Source: a virus. Taken from it: 36,471 bases of DNA. The notes below the pieces were generated by a model. It saw only the letters and a list, made by a program, of their open reading frames with translations. It made no database searches and was not told the origin of the DNA. The position numbers and the translations under genes are program-made. Below are positions 27,889 through 35,627 of the stretch, piece after piece. The stretch spans positions 1-36,471 of the IMG/VR virus record IMGVR_UViG_3300035664_000040; one strand, given 5' to 3'. Numbering within the stretch: the first letter of the stretch is position 1; every line of letters starts with the position of its first letter.

Positions 27889-28059
27889 CTACGCACCCGG
27901 CCTCTTGCAGAACCTCATTTGAGAAACTGTTGTTTTCACAAACGCCACCGCACGAGCACCGCACCGTGGGCAACGCAGATACCGCTGCCGTTCGTCGCCG
28001 CAGGCACGACTAGAACGGCACCGCAACTTCTCGCCGCAGGTGCAGCGGGCCTCAGACAT
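27889..28059 (-). CDS. Small zinc-ribbon protein
   Basis: A 56-aa ORF that overlaps the protease stop by 8 nt (start ATG 28059). It begins MSEARCTCGEKLRCRSSRAC and continues GDERQRYLRCPRCGARAVAF, giving C-x-C and C-P-x-C-G pairs spaced as in small zinc ribbons; an additional Cys is near the end (MRFCKRPGA). Phage transcription activators of the Ogr/Delta type have a similar metal knuckle, but the fit is only general. Placement between protease and major capsid genes is unusual. Confidence 0.68.
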   Translation of the reverse strand: MSEARCTCGEKLRCRSSRACGDERQRYLRCPRCGARAVAFVKTTVSQMRFCKRPGA

Positions 28060-28687
28060 TGCGGAGCCTCAGCATGGCGGCCCACGCCTGGGCGACGCCA
28101 CGCATGGCCGAACGCACGGCAGGCGTGGCCGCTGGCTCGCCCTGTGACGCCAGCCACGCTTCGTAAGAACGCATGGCCACGCCAGCACTCGTCTGCGGGT
28201 ACGCCGGCACCAGGACCGGGCCAACGTCGTACAGGCCCGAAACCTCTCGGATCTGCCGCACGGCCTTGCCGTCCTCGCCGGTACGAAACGACTCGTGCTT
28301 CGGGTCCACGGTGAAGGCGAACGACGAGCCACGCACGTCACGACGCTGGATGAGCTCGAGCACGTCGGCTCGGCTCACGGGCGGCGTCACCACGTACCGC
28401 AGCCCCTTCTCGTCGCTGGACAACTCCAGCGTGCCAGACGACGTGCGGCCCAGCACGATGTTGCTGTCGTGGTTGAAGAGTGCGACCACGTCGCCCTTGC
28501 CACGCTGCCGGCCGAGAATCTTGTCGAACGCACCCGGCAGGATCTCTTCCTTGAACCCGCCCAGGTCGAGGCTCAGCCGGTTGTACACGGCGGCGTACCC
28601 CACAATGGCGGCCCGGCCGTCGGCACGGCTCTCGACCACGAGCTCGTTGTCGTCCTCAAAGGCGAAGTCCCGGCGTTCAATCTCCAT
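28052..28687 (-). CDS. HK97-family prohead protease
   Basis: A 211-aa protein of peptidase family U35/S78. AAIVGYAAVYNRLSLDLGGF, KEEILPGAFDKILGR, then GDVVALFNHDSNIVLGRTSS with catalytic His73, and VRGSSFAFTVDP with Ser121 or Ser122. The enzyme assembles inside the procapsid and removes the capsid delta domain. The ATG at 28687 overlaps the portal stop by 11 nt. A short Ala-rich C-terminal tail follows YEAWLASQGEPAATPAVRS. Confidence 0.95.
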   Translation of the reverse strand: MEIERRDFAFEDDNELVVESRADGRAAIVGYAAVYNRLSLDLGGFKEEILPGAFDKILGRQRGKGDVVALFNHDSNIVLGRTSSGTLELSSDEKGLRYVVTPPVSRADVLELIQRRDVRGSSFAFTVDPKHESFRTGEDGKAVRQIREVSGLYDVGPVLVPAYPQTSAGVAMRSYEAWLASQGEPAATPAVRSAMRGVAQAWAAMLRLRNV

Positions 28688-29972
28688 CGGTCTGCTCCTC
28701 TGTTTCGGCGTCGTCCTCGAGCTCGTCGGCCGGGCTGTCCTCGGCTTCGACCACGGGCGGCTCGGCCACCGGCTCCGGTGCAGGCGGCTCCTCGCCGGCC
28801 TTGTCCAACGTGGTCATGTTCAGCTGAATGAAGTGCTTGTCTCCCTCGGGGCCGAGCGGGTTCAAGTTCTCCATCTCACGCACTTCGTTGATGCTCATCC
28901 ACCCGTTCTGGATCGCCGAGACGTAGTAGGCCGAGCGGCTCGCGTGATCGCCACGCAGCAGGCCGCTGACGTTGTGCTCGGCAAAGTACGTCTCGTCGTC
29001 GTCGATCAGGTCACGGGCGATGGCCGCCTCCCACCGCTTGAGATGGGGCAGCAGACAGTGCTGCACGAACTCGGTGCCCTGCACTTCGATGTTCGAGTAC
29101 GTGCTGCGGGTGAGATCCTGAATCATGTGCGGCGGCACACGAAACGCCCGGCAGATCTCGATGACTTGGTATTGGCGTGTCTCAAGGAACTGGGCCGCCT
29201 CGTTGCTCTGCGAGAGCTCGTGGGCCTTCACGCCGTTGGGCAGGATCGCAGTGCGGTGGGCTCGATCCGCACCACGGTGCATCCGCTCCCACTGTTCCCG
29301 CAGACGCTCGGCCGCCTCGACGGGGATCGGGTTGTCGCTCTCCAGCACTATGCCGGGCCGGGCACCGTTGCCGAAGTAGGTGGCCCCGTGGGCCTCCAAC
29401 GCCTGGGCCAGGCCGATGGCGTTCTGGAACAGCCGGTACGTCGGGATCGGGTGGATGCCGTCGCTGGTCGTGTACCGCAGGGCAAAGATCTGCTCCTGGC
29501 GGTACACCGTCTGCCGGCCGTCCGGCTCACGGTAGAGGTAGCGAATCTGGCCGTTCTCTAGCCGCTCCTCCTCCATGCGTGACGAGTGCAGCGGCCAGAG
29601 CTCGACGACCGTGCCACGGGGGCCGGGCCGCTTCTCGGCGTACGACGCGCCGTAGTGCAGGTAGAGCCCGGTCATCCAATCCCGGAACTCCTGAGCCGTC
29701 TGCCACGGATTCGGCTGCGTGTGCAGCAGGCGGTACAGAGGATGCTCGGGCACCTTACGCTTACCGCCGGTCGTCACCCGCTCGTACAGGTGCAGCGGCA
29801 GAGACGACACCGAATCCGAAATGACACGGATGCACGCCGTGTAGGCCGAGCAGGCCATCGACGTGTCGGCGTTCACCCGGATGCCCGAAGACGTGCGGCC
29901 GCCGCCCATCTCGCTCCAGTCGATGCCACGGAGCTCGTGCATCCGGTAGTCGTTGGTGGCTGTCTCGCTCAT
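28677..29972 (-). CDS. HK97-type portal protein
   Basis: A 431-aa protein, the size of HK97 gp3-like portals. SMACSAYTACIRVISDSVSS, LPLHLYERVTTGGKRKVPEH, PLYRLLHTQPNPWQTAQEFR and DWMTGLYLHYGASYAEKRPG are the classic wing/stem motifs, then LWPLHSSRM, RAFRVPPHMIQDLTRSTYSN (the conserved P-P-H-M-I-x-D) and HCLLPHLKRWEAAIARDLID. The last 40 residues are acidic and disordered. The ATG at 29972 overlaps the TerL stop in an ATGA; longer in-frame forms starting near 30299 are shadows of terL. Confidence 0.95.
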   Translation of the reverse strand: MSETATNDYRMHELRGIDWSEMGGGRTSSGIRVNADTSMACSAYTACIRVISDSVSSLPLHLYERVTTGGKRKVPEHPLYRLLHTQPNPWQTAQEFRDWMTGLYLHYGASYAEKRPGPRGTVVELWPLHSSRMEEERLENGQIRYLYREPDGRQTVYRQEQIFALRYTTSDGIHPIPTYRLFQNAIGLAQALEAHGATYFGNGARPGIVLESDNPIPVEAAERLREQWERMHRGADRAHRTAILPNGVKAHELSQSNEAAQFLETRQYQVIEICRAFRVPPHMIQDLTRSTYSNIEVQGTEFVQHCLLPHLKRWEAAIARDLIDDDETYFAEHNVSGLLRGDHASRSAYYVSAIQNGWMSINEVREMENLNPLGPEGDKHFIQLNMTTLDKAGEEPPAPEPVAEPPVVEAEDSPADELEDDAETEEQTDGD

Positions 29973-31516
29973 AGCGTGATGATGTCCCAGGACTGGTCTG
30001 CTGGCTTTGCAGTTGCCGTAGCGTGGAGCCCAAGTGCCATCACGAGGCTCACGATTCCGTCTATCCGCTCCGTTGACTTCTGCTTGCTCGGCTTGATGTT
30101 TCCGGCGTAATCGCTCTGTGTCGCCACGTTCGCCGCCATCCACGACAGCACTGGGTGGCCACCGTGCCGGATCTTTTCCGAGAGCACGAGGTTCTCCAAC
30201 TGCTTTGCAGGGCTCGACATTGAGGCGTAGCCCTGCCCAAATCCTGTCACATTCACCCCATCCCCTTGCAGGGCGGTAGCGAGCATGGTGGCGTTCCATC
30301 TGTCGATACCCACCTGCCGGATGTTGAACTTCTGGGAAAGCTCAAGAATGTCTCGCCGGATCACCTCGTAGTCCGTAACGTTTCCGTCAGTGGTTCGGAT
30401 GTAGCCGTCACGGATCCAGCCGATGTAGTCCACCTTGTCCCGCTGCGTCCGCTCGGCTGCGTTCACCTCGGGCACCCAAAAGTACGGCAGAACGTCGAAG
30501 GTGCCGTCGTCGGCCTGGCTCACGAGCACCAACGCCGACAAGTCCGTGGTGCTGGCCAAGTCGAGCCCGGCGTACCACTCACGCTTCTCGAGCTCGTCAC
30601 GCAGCTGGCCGCCGCACTTCGCCCACGCATCGGGCGACAGCCACCGCACGTCCTGCGTCGTCCACACGTTCAGCCGGTATCGCAAAAAGCTATTGAGCTT
30701 GGACGGCGACTGCTCGGCCTCACGGGCGTCGGCTGCGAACGACTCCACCGTGATCGTCTCGCCCAGCGACGGGTTGGCCTTGTGCCACGTCTTCGGGTCT
30801 TTCCACTCGTCCTCGGGGGAGGCGGCGTAGATGCACCCGAAGAAGGCTGGGTCAACCGTGGGATCTGCAATGCACCGCTCGGCGTAGGCGTGCTGCTCCC
30901 AGCAGATGCTCTTGCGGTCGTAGCCGGCCGTGGTGATCGACAGCAGCAGCGGCGATCGGCGAGCCGCGCCGCCGTACCGGAGGGCGTCCCATAGCCGCCG
31001 GTCACGCTGAGCGTGGAGCTCGTCAAACAGCAGGGCGTGAATGTTTAGCCCCTCGGCCCGGAACGCATCGGCCGACAGTACCCGATAGAACGAGTTGCTG
31101 GCCTTGTGAATGATGGTCTTTCGGCTGTCGATCACCTCAAGGTGCTTGCTGAGAGCCGGCGACGCTCGCACCATCGAAGCCGCCTCACGGTAGATGATGC
31201 CCGCCTGCTCTCGGTCGCAGGCCGCACCGTAGACCTCGGCCCCCGGTTCGGAGTCAAACGCAGTCATGTACAGAGCGATGCCGGCCAGCGTGGTGCTCTT
31301 GCCCTGCTTCTTCGGAAGCTCGATGTACCCAACACGATGCTGGCGGATGCCTTCTGGCGTGAGCCGGCCGAAGAGCTCACGCATGACGTGATGCTGCCAC
31401 GGAAGTAGCTTGAACGGCTTGCCGGCGTTCTGCCCCTTGCTGTGCCGCAGGATGTTCTCGAAGAAGTGCACGACACGGCGGTAACGCCGCTGCCCTTCTT
31501 CGCAGAGATCAGGCAC
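29969..31516 (-). CDS. terL: Terminase large subunit
   Basis: A 515-aa protein if started at GTG 31516, which overlaps the TerS stop by 8 nt; ATG 31570 would add 18 low-complexity Lys/Ser residues lying over the end of terS. It carries the ATPase with IELPKKQGKST (Walker A, 65-75) and HALLFDELHAQ (Walker B, 160-170), a coupling SITTAGYD (193-200), and a nuclease with WYAGLDLASTTD (314-325), QVGIDRW and DGIVSLVMALG. It is of the HK97-type Terminase_1 group, which cleaves DNA and pumps it into proheads. It acts with TerS and the portal. Confidence 0.95.
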   Translation of the reverse strand: MPDLCEEGQRRYRRVVHFFENILRHSKGQNAGKPFKLLPWQHHVMRELFGRLTPEGIRQHRVGYIELPKKQGKSTTLAGIALYMTAFDSEPGAEVYGAACDREQAGIIYREAASMVRASPALSKHLEVIDSRKTIIHKASNSFYRVLSADAFRAEGLNIHALLFDELHAQRDRRLWDALRYGGAARRSPLLLSITTAGYDRKSICWEQHAYAERCIADPTVDPAFFGCIYAASPEDEWKDPKTWHKANPSLGETITVESFAADAREAEQSPSKLNSFLRYRLNVWTTQDVRWLSPDAWAKCGGQLRDELEKREWYAGLDLASTTDLSALVLVSQADDGTFDVLPYFWVPEVNAAERTQRDKVDYIGWIRDGYIRTTDGNVTDYEVIRRDILELSQKFNIRQVGIDRWNATMLATALQGDGVNVTGFGQGYASMSSPAKQLENLVLSEKIRHGGHPVLSWMAANVATQSDYAGNIKPSKQKSTERIDGIVSLVMALGLHATATAKPADQSWDIITL

Positions 31517-31979
31517 CGTGGAGCTTGAAGAACTCTTCGACTTCGTCGGTTGGCTTTTCTTCCTTGGCACCGAGCCGTGTCCTGCTGGTAGGTGTCAGGC
31601 CAAACTCGCCCATTAGCGACGCCTGCAGGCTCACTAATCCACGATACAAGGGCCCGGCCGGGTTGGGCTTTACGCCGCCCAGGTCGGTGTGCATCACCGG
31701 ACCACTGGCCCGGAGCTCCATCAGGCACGCCTGCGTGGCAGCGTACACCTCGCACAAAGTGGCCAACGCCTCGCCGTCAGCAGTCGTCAGCGTGCCGAGG
31801 CCAGACAGGATCGGCACGAACTCGTTCCACTTCTCGACGGCGAGCGGTTCGACCAACAGCCGAGCCGGCATCGGGGGAACGCCCGGCGGTGCCGGCAGAT
31901 CCGGCCGGATCTTTCGCTTGCCACGGTTGCCAGCCAGCCGCTTAGCGGCCTCGGGCATCGGCTTCGGTCCTCGCTTCAT
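31509..31979 (-). CDS. terS: Terminase small subunit (P27 family)
   Basis: A 156-aa protein with KRGPKPMPEAAKRLAGNRGK at the start, LPAPPGVPPMPARLLVEPLA, VEKWNEFVPILSGLGTLTTA and DGEALATLCEVYAATQACLM, which is the P27-type small terminase pattern (G-N-R at the start, P-x-P, W-x-x-x-x-x-L-x-x-x-G-x-L-x-x-x-D). The C-terminal tail is GLTPTSRTRLGAKEEKP..., acidic at the end. ATG 31979 lies 5 nt after TGAGGTGG. It recognises the packaging site, which in related phages lies near this gene. Confidence 0.93.
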   Translation of the reverse strand: MKRGPKPMPEAAKRLAGNRGKRKIRPDLPAPPGVPPMPARLLVEPLAVEKWNEFVPILSGLGTLTTADGEALATLCEVYAATQACLMELRASGPVMHTDLGGVKPNPAGPLYRGLVSLQASLMGEFGLTPTSRTRLGAKEEKPTDEVEEFFKLHGA

Positions 31980-32062
31980 CAGGCCACCTCAAAAACGCTG
32001 CGGAAATGTGCGGACGCGCACGCGCGAGGGAAACATCGGGTATTCCACAGACGAGGTTGGCA
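31980..32062 (-). other. terS leader: candidate cos/pac region
   Basis: The 83-bp gap between the HNH gene and terS. It contains GCGGACGCGCACGCGCG at about 32010-32026, an imperfect GC-rich palindromic block, and a 24-codon frame from ATG 32063 to 31989 that overlaps the HNH stop but has no good binding site. In many HNH-TerS-TerL phages the cohesive end or packaging site lies just here. No direct proof in the sequence. Confidence 0.3.
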
Positions 32063-32395
32063 TTAGTTGACCCACCCGGAGTGGGGGCGTGCTCGTTCAG
32101 CGTTCGTTTTGCGTGCGTGGCACCTGATGCACAGCGTCCGCAGGTTGCCGAGCTCGTCGGCCCCACCTTTAGACTTCGGCACGACGTGGTCTACCTGGGC
32201 TTCACGCTTGTCGGTGCAGATGCGTCCGCAGTCCTGGCACTGCCATGCGTCACGGATCAAGGCTGCCTGCCTAAGCCGACGCCAGGCCACTGAGCAATAG
32301 CCACGGGCTGCCGCGTTGGGCCTGGTGCTTTCGTCTCGCTGTGGGCGTGACGCACGCAGACGCAGCGGCCTGTGGCATGGGATGCGTTGGGGCAT
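32063..32395 (-). CDS. HNH endonuclease of the packaging module
   Basis: A 110-aa protein with a basic leader (residues 1-45) and a compact HNH domain: IRDAWQCQDCGRICTDKREA, QVDHVVPKSKGGADELGNLR, TLCIRCHARKTNAERARP. It has the paired zinc cysteines (CQDC and CIRC), HVVP (H), GNLR (N) and CHARK (H). HNH proteins directly upstream of terS in HK97-type phages assist the terminase in cutting the packaging site. ATG 32395 overlaps the preceding TAA by one base. Confidence 0.93.
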   Translation of the reverse strand: MPQRIPCHRPLRLRASRPQRDESTRPNAAARGYCSVAWRRLRQAALIRDAWQCQDCGRICTDKREAQVDHVVPKSKGGADELGNLRTLCIRCHARKTNAERARPHSGWVN

Positions 32396-32751
32396 TACGA
32401 CTTCAGCGACACGATGCCGAGAGTGCCGGTGCTGTTCGTAGTGGCCGAGACGATCTTGAGGAACGACACGGCGAACACCGCATCAGGCAGGGCGTAGATC
32501 CTGCCGTCCGTACTCGAGGGGGCCAGCGTGATGTCGGCCGCAGAGCCGTCTGCCCCGTACATGCGGCGGAACGCACCATCAACTGCTGTGCCGCCCCACG
32601 TCTGCAGCGTGGTGGCGTTGGTGGTCATGGTGCCAAGCGACACCACACCGCCAGCCATATCGTCCAGCCTGAGCGTGGTGGCCAGGGTGGTCGTGCTGTG
32701 CAGCACGATGCTCACGTCACGCTCGTACCGCTTGATCTTCACATGGCTCAT
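32395..32751 (-). CDS. Small beta-rich late protein
   Basis: A 118-aa protein from ATG 32751: SHVKIKRYERDVSIVLHSTT, TLATTLRLDDMAGGVVSLGT, then Thr/Ala-rich strands with WGGTAVDGAFRRMYGADGSA, and a hydrophobic finish (FAVSFLKIVSATTNSTGTLG). The pattern suggests a beta-barrel virion or fibre accessory protein. It lies between the LamG-like protein and the packaging genes. The 79 bases upstream (32752-32830) hold no ORF that I would accept. Confidence 0.72.
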   Translation of the reverse strand: MSHVKIKRYERDVSIVLHSTTTLATTLRLDDMAGGVVSLGTMTTNATTLQTWGGTAVDGAFRRMYGADGSAADITLAPSSTDGRIYALPDAVFAVSFLKIVSATTNSTGTLGIVSLKS

Positions 32752-32830
32752 GGACTAACTCCGTGGCTCGGGTCTGGCCCGCATCGTGGCCTGAGTCTCA
32801 GGGTAGGGCGTTGTGCCGTACGTCTTGCAG

Positions 32831-33112
32831 TTACGGGAGCGGGCGGTGCGTCGCCTGCCTGTACTCGTCTGCGGTGATCTCGGTGATGGCACCGCTGCCT
32901 AGCAGCTGGGGCATCATGGCTGAGGCGGGTTCCCATTCCAGAAAGAAGTCCTTGAGAGCCACGACGATCCGGCCGTCGTCGTCCCGCAGGGCATCCGCCT
33001 CATGACGCATGCAGGTGTCCGTGCCGTTGGTGTCAGGCAGATTCCACGCAGCGTCGAGCATCAAGCGAATCTGCTCATAGACGCCCGGCGTTTCTTCACG
33101 GAAGTACCTCAC
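32831..33112 (-). CDS. Hypothetical protein next to LamG gene
   Basis: A 93-aa protein from GTG 33112, which overlaps the LamG stop in a GTGA and lies 8 nt after GGGGG; the longer GTG 33127 is less likely. It is acidic: RYFREETPGVYEQIRLMLDA, AWNLPDTNGTDTCMRHEADA, LRDDDGRIVVALKDFFLEWE, then PASAMMPQLLGSGAITEITA. It may be a chaperone or companion of the LamG-like protein. No family recognised. Confidence 0.72.
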   Translation of the reverse strand: MRYFREETPGVYEQIRLMLDAAWNLPDTNGTDTCMRHEADALRDDDGRIVVALKDFFLEWEPASAMMPQLLGSGAITEITADEYRQATHRPLP

Positions 33113-33819
33113 GCTGCGATCCCCCACTTGCGAGACAGATAGCGTCTGACAGTACTGATCTCGGTGGCCGTCATGGCACGATTCCAGATCAGCACCTCGC
33201 CGATGCGGCCAATGAAACTGGCACCAGCGCCAGCACTGTTTGCAATGGCGATTTTGTTCGGCGTGAACGACAGCGCTCCCGTGAACGACGTGCCTGACAC
33301 GCCGTTGGCAACGCAGGACAGCGATGTGCCGTTGTGATGCGACTCCGCAATGACTCCCGTGGACTGCGTCACGCTCACGCCAGAGCGAAACGCTCCTGAG
33401 AAATAGCTGCCGATTTGGAATGCGCCCGGGTTGGGCAGGAGCAAGGCGATGTAGTTAGCGCTTTCGGCGTCGCTCTCCTGAACGACGATTCGACCGAAGC
33501 CGGATGTGGCGTCTACTTGGCACACAGCGAACGTGCTCTGAGCCGTGATCGAGTACGAGAGGCCAGACGCCAACAGCAGGTCGCCCTGGTCGAACACGAA
33601 GGCTGTCCTGCCGTTGATCGTCGAGAGCAGCGGCTGCTGCGATCCAACGGCCTGCGTGGCGGCCCTGTTGGCTACCTTGTCCCGCCACGACGACACCCCA
33701 GTGGCCACCGTGTAGGTGCTGGAGTCCACGGCATCCCACCATGCGTACAGGCCAGCGATGCTGCGGGGATTGAATCCACCGACACGGGGCCGCAGCGTCC
33801 TCGGGCTCATGGGGCTCAT
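33109..33819 (-). CDS. LamG/concanavalin-like virion or adhesin protein
   Basis: A 236-aa protein beginning GFNPRSIAGLYAWWDAVDSS and ending FIGRIGEVLIWNRAMTATEI with STVRRYLSRKWGI. This start (the SIAGLxAWWDA motif) and end (IGEVLIWNRAxTxxEI) are the hallmark of LamG/ConA-like jelly-roll domains in phage tail fibres and bacterial surface proteins. A receptor-binding or attachment role is likely. The ATG at 33819 overlaps the preceding stop in an ATGA. No trimerisation or peptidase segment is seen. Confidence 0.88.
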   Translation of the reverse strand: MSPMSPRTLRPRVGGFNPRSIAGLYAWWDAVDSSTYTVATGVSSWRDKVANRAATQAVGSQQPLLSTINGRTAFVFDQGDLLLASGLSYSITAQSTFAVCQVDATSGFGRIVVQESDAESANYIALLLPNPGAFQIGSYFSGAFRSGVSVTQSTGVIAESHHNGTSLSCVANGVSGTSFTGALSFTPNKIAIANSAGAGASFIGRIGEVLIWNRAMTATEISTVRRYLSRKWGIAA

Positions 33820-34049
33820 GGGTTGTCTCGCATGTGCTTCATCTCGTACAGCAGCTTGGTCTGCTCGGTGACGGCCTTGCTGATCTCGCTTTGCGTCTCG
33901 CTCAGGCTGCGGACGAACACGCGATGCTCCTCGACGAGCGGGATCAGCACGTCATTGCGAAGCACCCAGCCAGCGGCCAGGGCCACGACTACGCTGAAAC
34001 CGTAGTCACGCAGGGCCGTGTAAAGCGTCTCCTTGGTGGCCTCAGTCAC
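33816..34049 (-). CDS. Small membrane protein, holin candidate
   Basis: A 77-aa protein from GTG 34049, which overlaps the upstream stop in a GTGA and lies 7 nt after GGAGG. One hydrophobic segment (YGFSVVVALAAGWVLRNDVL, about 14-33) is preceded by a charged N-terminus and followed by a helical tail (HRVFVRSLSETQSEISKAVT, EQTKLLYEMKHMRDN). Size, single TM and charged C-terminus fit a class III-like holin or a related r1-like lysis regulator. It lies next to another small membrane protein and a papain-like peptidase. Confidence 0.68.
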   Translation of the reverse strand: MTEATKETLYTALRDYGFSVVVALAAGWVLRNDVLIPLVEEHRVFVRSLSETQSEISKAVTEQTKLLYEMKHMRDNP

Positions 34050-34366
34050 GCCAGGGCCTCCAGCATCTCGACTCGGTTCTCCAGCCAGCGGCGAATCAGG
34101 ATTTTCACGATCTCGCTGATAATGGCCGCCAAGATAATGCTGGCGAAGAAGCCCATGCCGTACTCGGCACGCTCCTGCCGCTCGATGCTCTTGGCCAGGT
34201 GCTGGCCCACCACGGCGGTCTGCTGCGGATCGCACTGGTACAGCACGGGCACGGGCCACTTGCGGATGGCACGGGCAATGAGGCGTTCGCCACGCTTCCG
34301 GCCGAGCAGATAGCGGCTGGCCGGGAGCTCAGCCCAAACGGCGTCGATGAGTTGCTGGCGGGTCAT
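34046..34366 (-). CDS. Membrane-anchored small protein
   Basis: A 106-aa protein from ATG 34366, which overlaps the upstream stop in an ATGA. The N-terminal part is soluble and basic (LIDAVWAELPASRYLLGRKR, GERLIARAIRKWPVPVLYQC), and one TM helix is near the C-terminus (GFFASIILAAIISEIVKILI, about 71-90), ending in RRWLENRVEMLEALA. It may be a holin, pinholin or anchor that works with the small membrane protein downstream. No family recognised. Confidence 0.68.
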   Translation of the reverse strand: MTRQQLIDAVWAELPASRYLLGRKRGERLIARAIRKWPVPVLYQCDPQQTAVVGQHLAKSIERQERAEYGMGFFASIILAAIISEIVKILIRRWLENRVEMLEALA

Positions 34367-34629
34367 TTCTTGGCCTTTTGCTTGTTGCACTCAGGGCATG
34401 GCACCTTCACGGTGCCGTCACCAAGCCAGCCGCCGCCGGGCGGATTCTTTGCACCGCACGTAGAGCACTTGTCGCTCGCAGGCGTCGGCTCAGGGCTGGG
34501 CGTGGCCCGCATCTTCACCAGGGCACGGGCCGTCTCGGCAGCCATCTCGGCGGTCAACGACGCATCATCAGCCGGCAGCGTCACGACGCATCCCACCAGC
34601 ACGATGCACAGAGCCACAAAGAATCTCAC
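34363..34629 (-). CDS. Lipoprotein with zinc-knuckle
   Basis: An 88-aa protein from GTG 34629. A signal peptide (MRFFVALCIVLVGCVV) has the lipobox LVGC, with Cys14 the likely lipidated residue. A Thr/Ala/Glu helix follows, then a zinc-knuckle-like end: CSTCGAKNPPGGG, then VPCPECNKQKAKK (C-x-x-C and C-x-x-C pairs). A lipidated, exported metal-knuckle protein is unusual; it may be a spanin-like or superinfection-related envelope protein. It is coupled to the peptidase gene and to the membrane proteins. Confidence 0.7.
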   Translation of the reverse strand: MRFFVALCIVLVGCVVTLPADDASLTAEMAAETARALVKMRATPSPEPTPASDKCSTCGAKNPPGGGWLGDGTVKVPCPECNKQKAKK

Positions 34630-35624
34630 AGCACGTCCCCCGTCCAGTTGGGCAACTGCTGGGCAGGCCAGCCGTTTACGCCAGAGAAAGCGATTGAGTA
34701 GCGGCCGCTGATGTCAGACCAGCGGGCCCAGAAAGACCCGTGCGGGATCTCTAGCGTCGTCCCCATGACGGCCCTCGGCCCCGTGTTCCACTTGCCCCAC
34801 GAGTTGGCCACGAGCACGAGCGGCTGGCCATACGCCTTGCGGGTTTCGTCTCGGTCGTCCACGCCCAAGTACGCCATGGCGTGGTACCAGACGCCGCCGG
34901 ATCGCTTGGACACGCCGTTGGTGTCTCGCGTGTTGATGAACGCTTCCGAGCCGCAGCTGCTGATGCAGTAGCCGTTGGCGATCAGATCCCGCACTTCCTC
35001 AAACGTGCGGGCCCGTGTGGCCGTGCGAACGAGATGCTGCCGGCCGAGCTCGAGCACGCTGGCTGGCGGCTTTGTTGCTCCCCACTTGCCGGCCACCTTG
35101 CCGTCGTACTTTGTCAGGTCGATGCCGAGGGCCTCGTACCGCTTACGCACCCACAGCCCCGACTCTTTCAGCACCACTTCGGCGGCGTGGTCGCAACTCC
35201 AACCGTCGCCGCCGTGCTGGCGAAACCAGTAGATGGCCTCAGTGCTGAGCACGCCGTCACGCCGGGCAGCGTCTGCAAGATCAGGAGCACCTTCCACAAG
35301 GCCGGTGACTTCGTCGGGCTTACTAGCGGCGATCTCGCAGGCGAGCGTGCCCAGGCAAGCGTTTCGGGTCGAGTGGCTGACGCAGTCGCCACGGGTCTGG
35401 GCCGATGCCGGCAGGCAGTCAGGAAACACCCGCTGCATGATCTCAAACGGTGCCCACAGTTTGCCCGCACCGCTGCCCACCAGCCCGTACCGTCGGCACG
35501 TCGTGCCCCCGTCCGGTGCCTGCCCCTGCATCAGCAGGTACTGCGTGAGCCGCTCAGACGCAGCCGGGTCGGCGTAGACGCCGACGAGGCCAGCCAGGTA
35601 TTCGGCGTTGGCATCCCAGGGCAT
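34626..35624 (-). CDS. Papain-like (C1-type) cysteine peptidase
   Basis: A 332-aa protein whose core matches papain-type peptidases: QTRGDCVSHSTRNACLGTLA (oxyanion Gln76 and nucleophile Cys81 in place of the usual Q-G-x-C-G-S-C-W), VWYHAMAYLGVDDR (His248), and LVLVANSWGKWNTG (Asn274 followed by SWG, as in papain). All three catalytic residues are placed in the expected order. No signal peptide or wall-binding domain is visible. ATG 35624 follows AAGGAGTGATCG. A phage enzyme of this class could cut a protein in the envelope or a virion precursor; in cells with little or no peptidoglycan it might replace a standard endolysin. Confidence 0.85.
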   Translation of the reverse strand: MPWDANAEYLAGLVGVYADPAASERLTQYLLMQGQAPDGGTTCRRYGLVGSGAGKLWAPFEIMQRVFPDCLPASAQTRGDCVSHSTRNACLGTLACEIAASKPDEVTGLVEGAPDLADAARRDGVLSTEAIYWFRQHGGDGWSCDHAAEVVLKESGLWVRKRYEALGIDLTKYDGKVAGKWGATKPPASVLELGRQHLVRTATRARTFEEVRDLIANGYCISSCGSEAFINTRDTNGVSKRSGGVWYHAMAYLGVDDRDETRKAYGQPLVLVANSWGKWNTGPRAVMGTTLEIPHGSFWARWSDISGRYSIAFSGVNGWPAQQLPNWTGDVL

Positions 35625-35627
35625 CGA

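Noticed and set aside
26035-27890. The 14-mer GTCCACTGTGCCGC occurs at 26035-26048 and 27877-27890, on both sides of the capsid gene pair
   Set aside because: About two or three exact 14-mer repeats are expected by chance in 36 kb, and no surrounding similarity is seen.
31517-31570. ATG at 31570 as terL start
   Set aside because: It would overlap terS by 62 nt and add 18 low-complexity Lys/Ser residues; GTG 31516 gives the 8-nt overlap typical of this genome. Not excluded.
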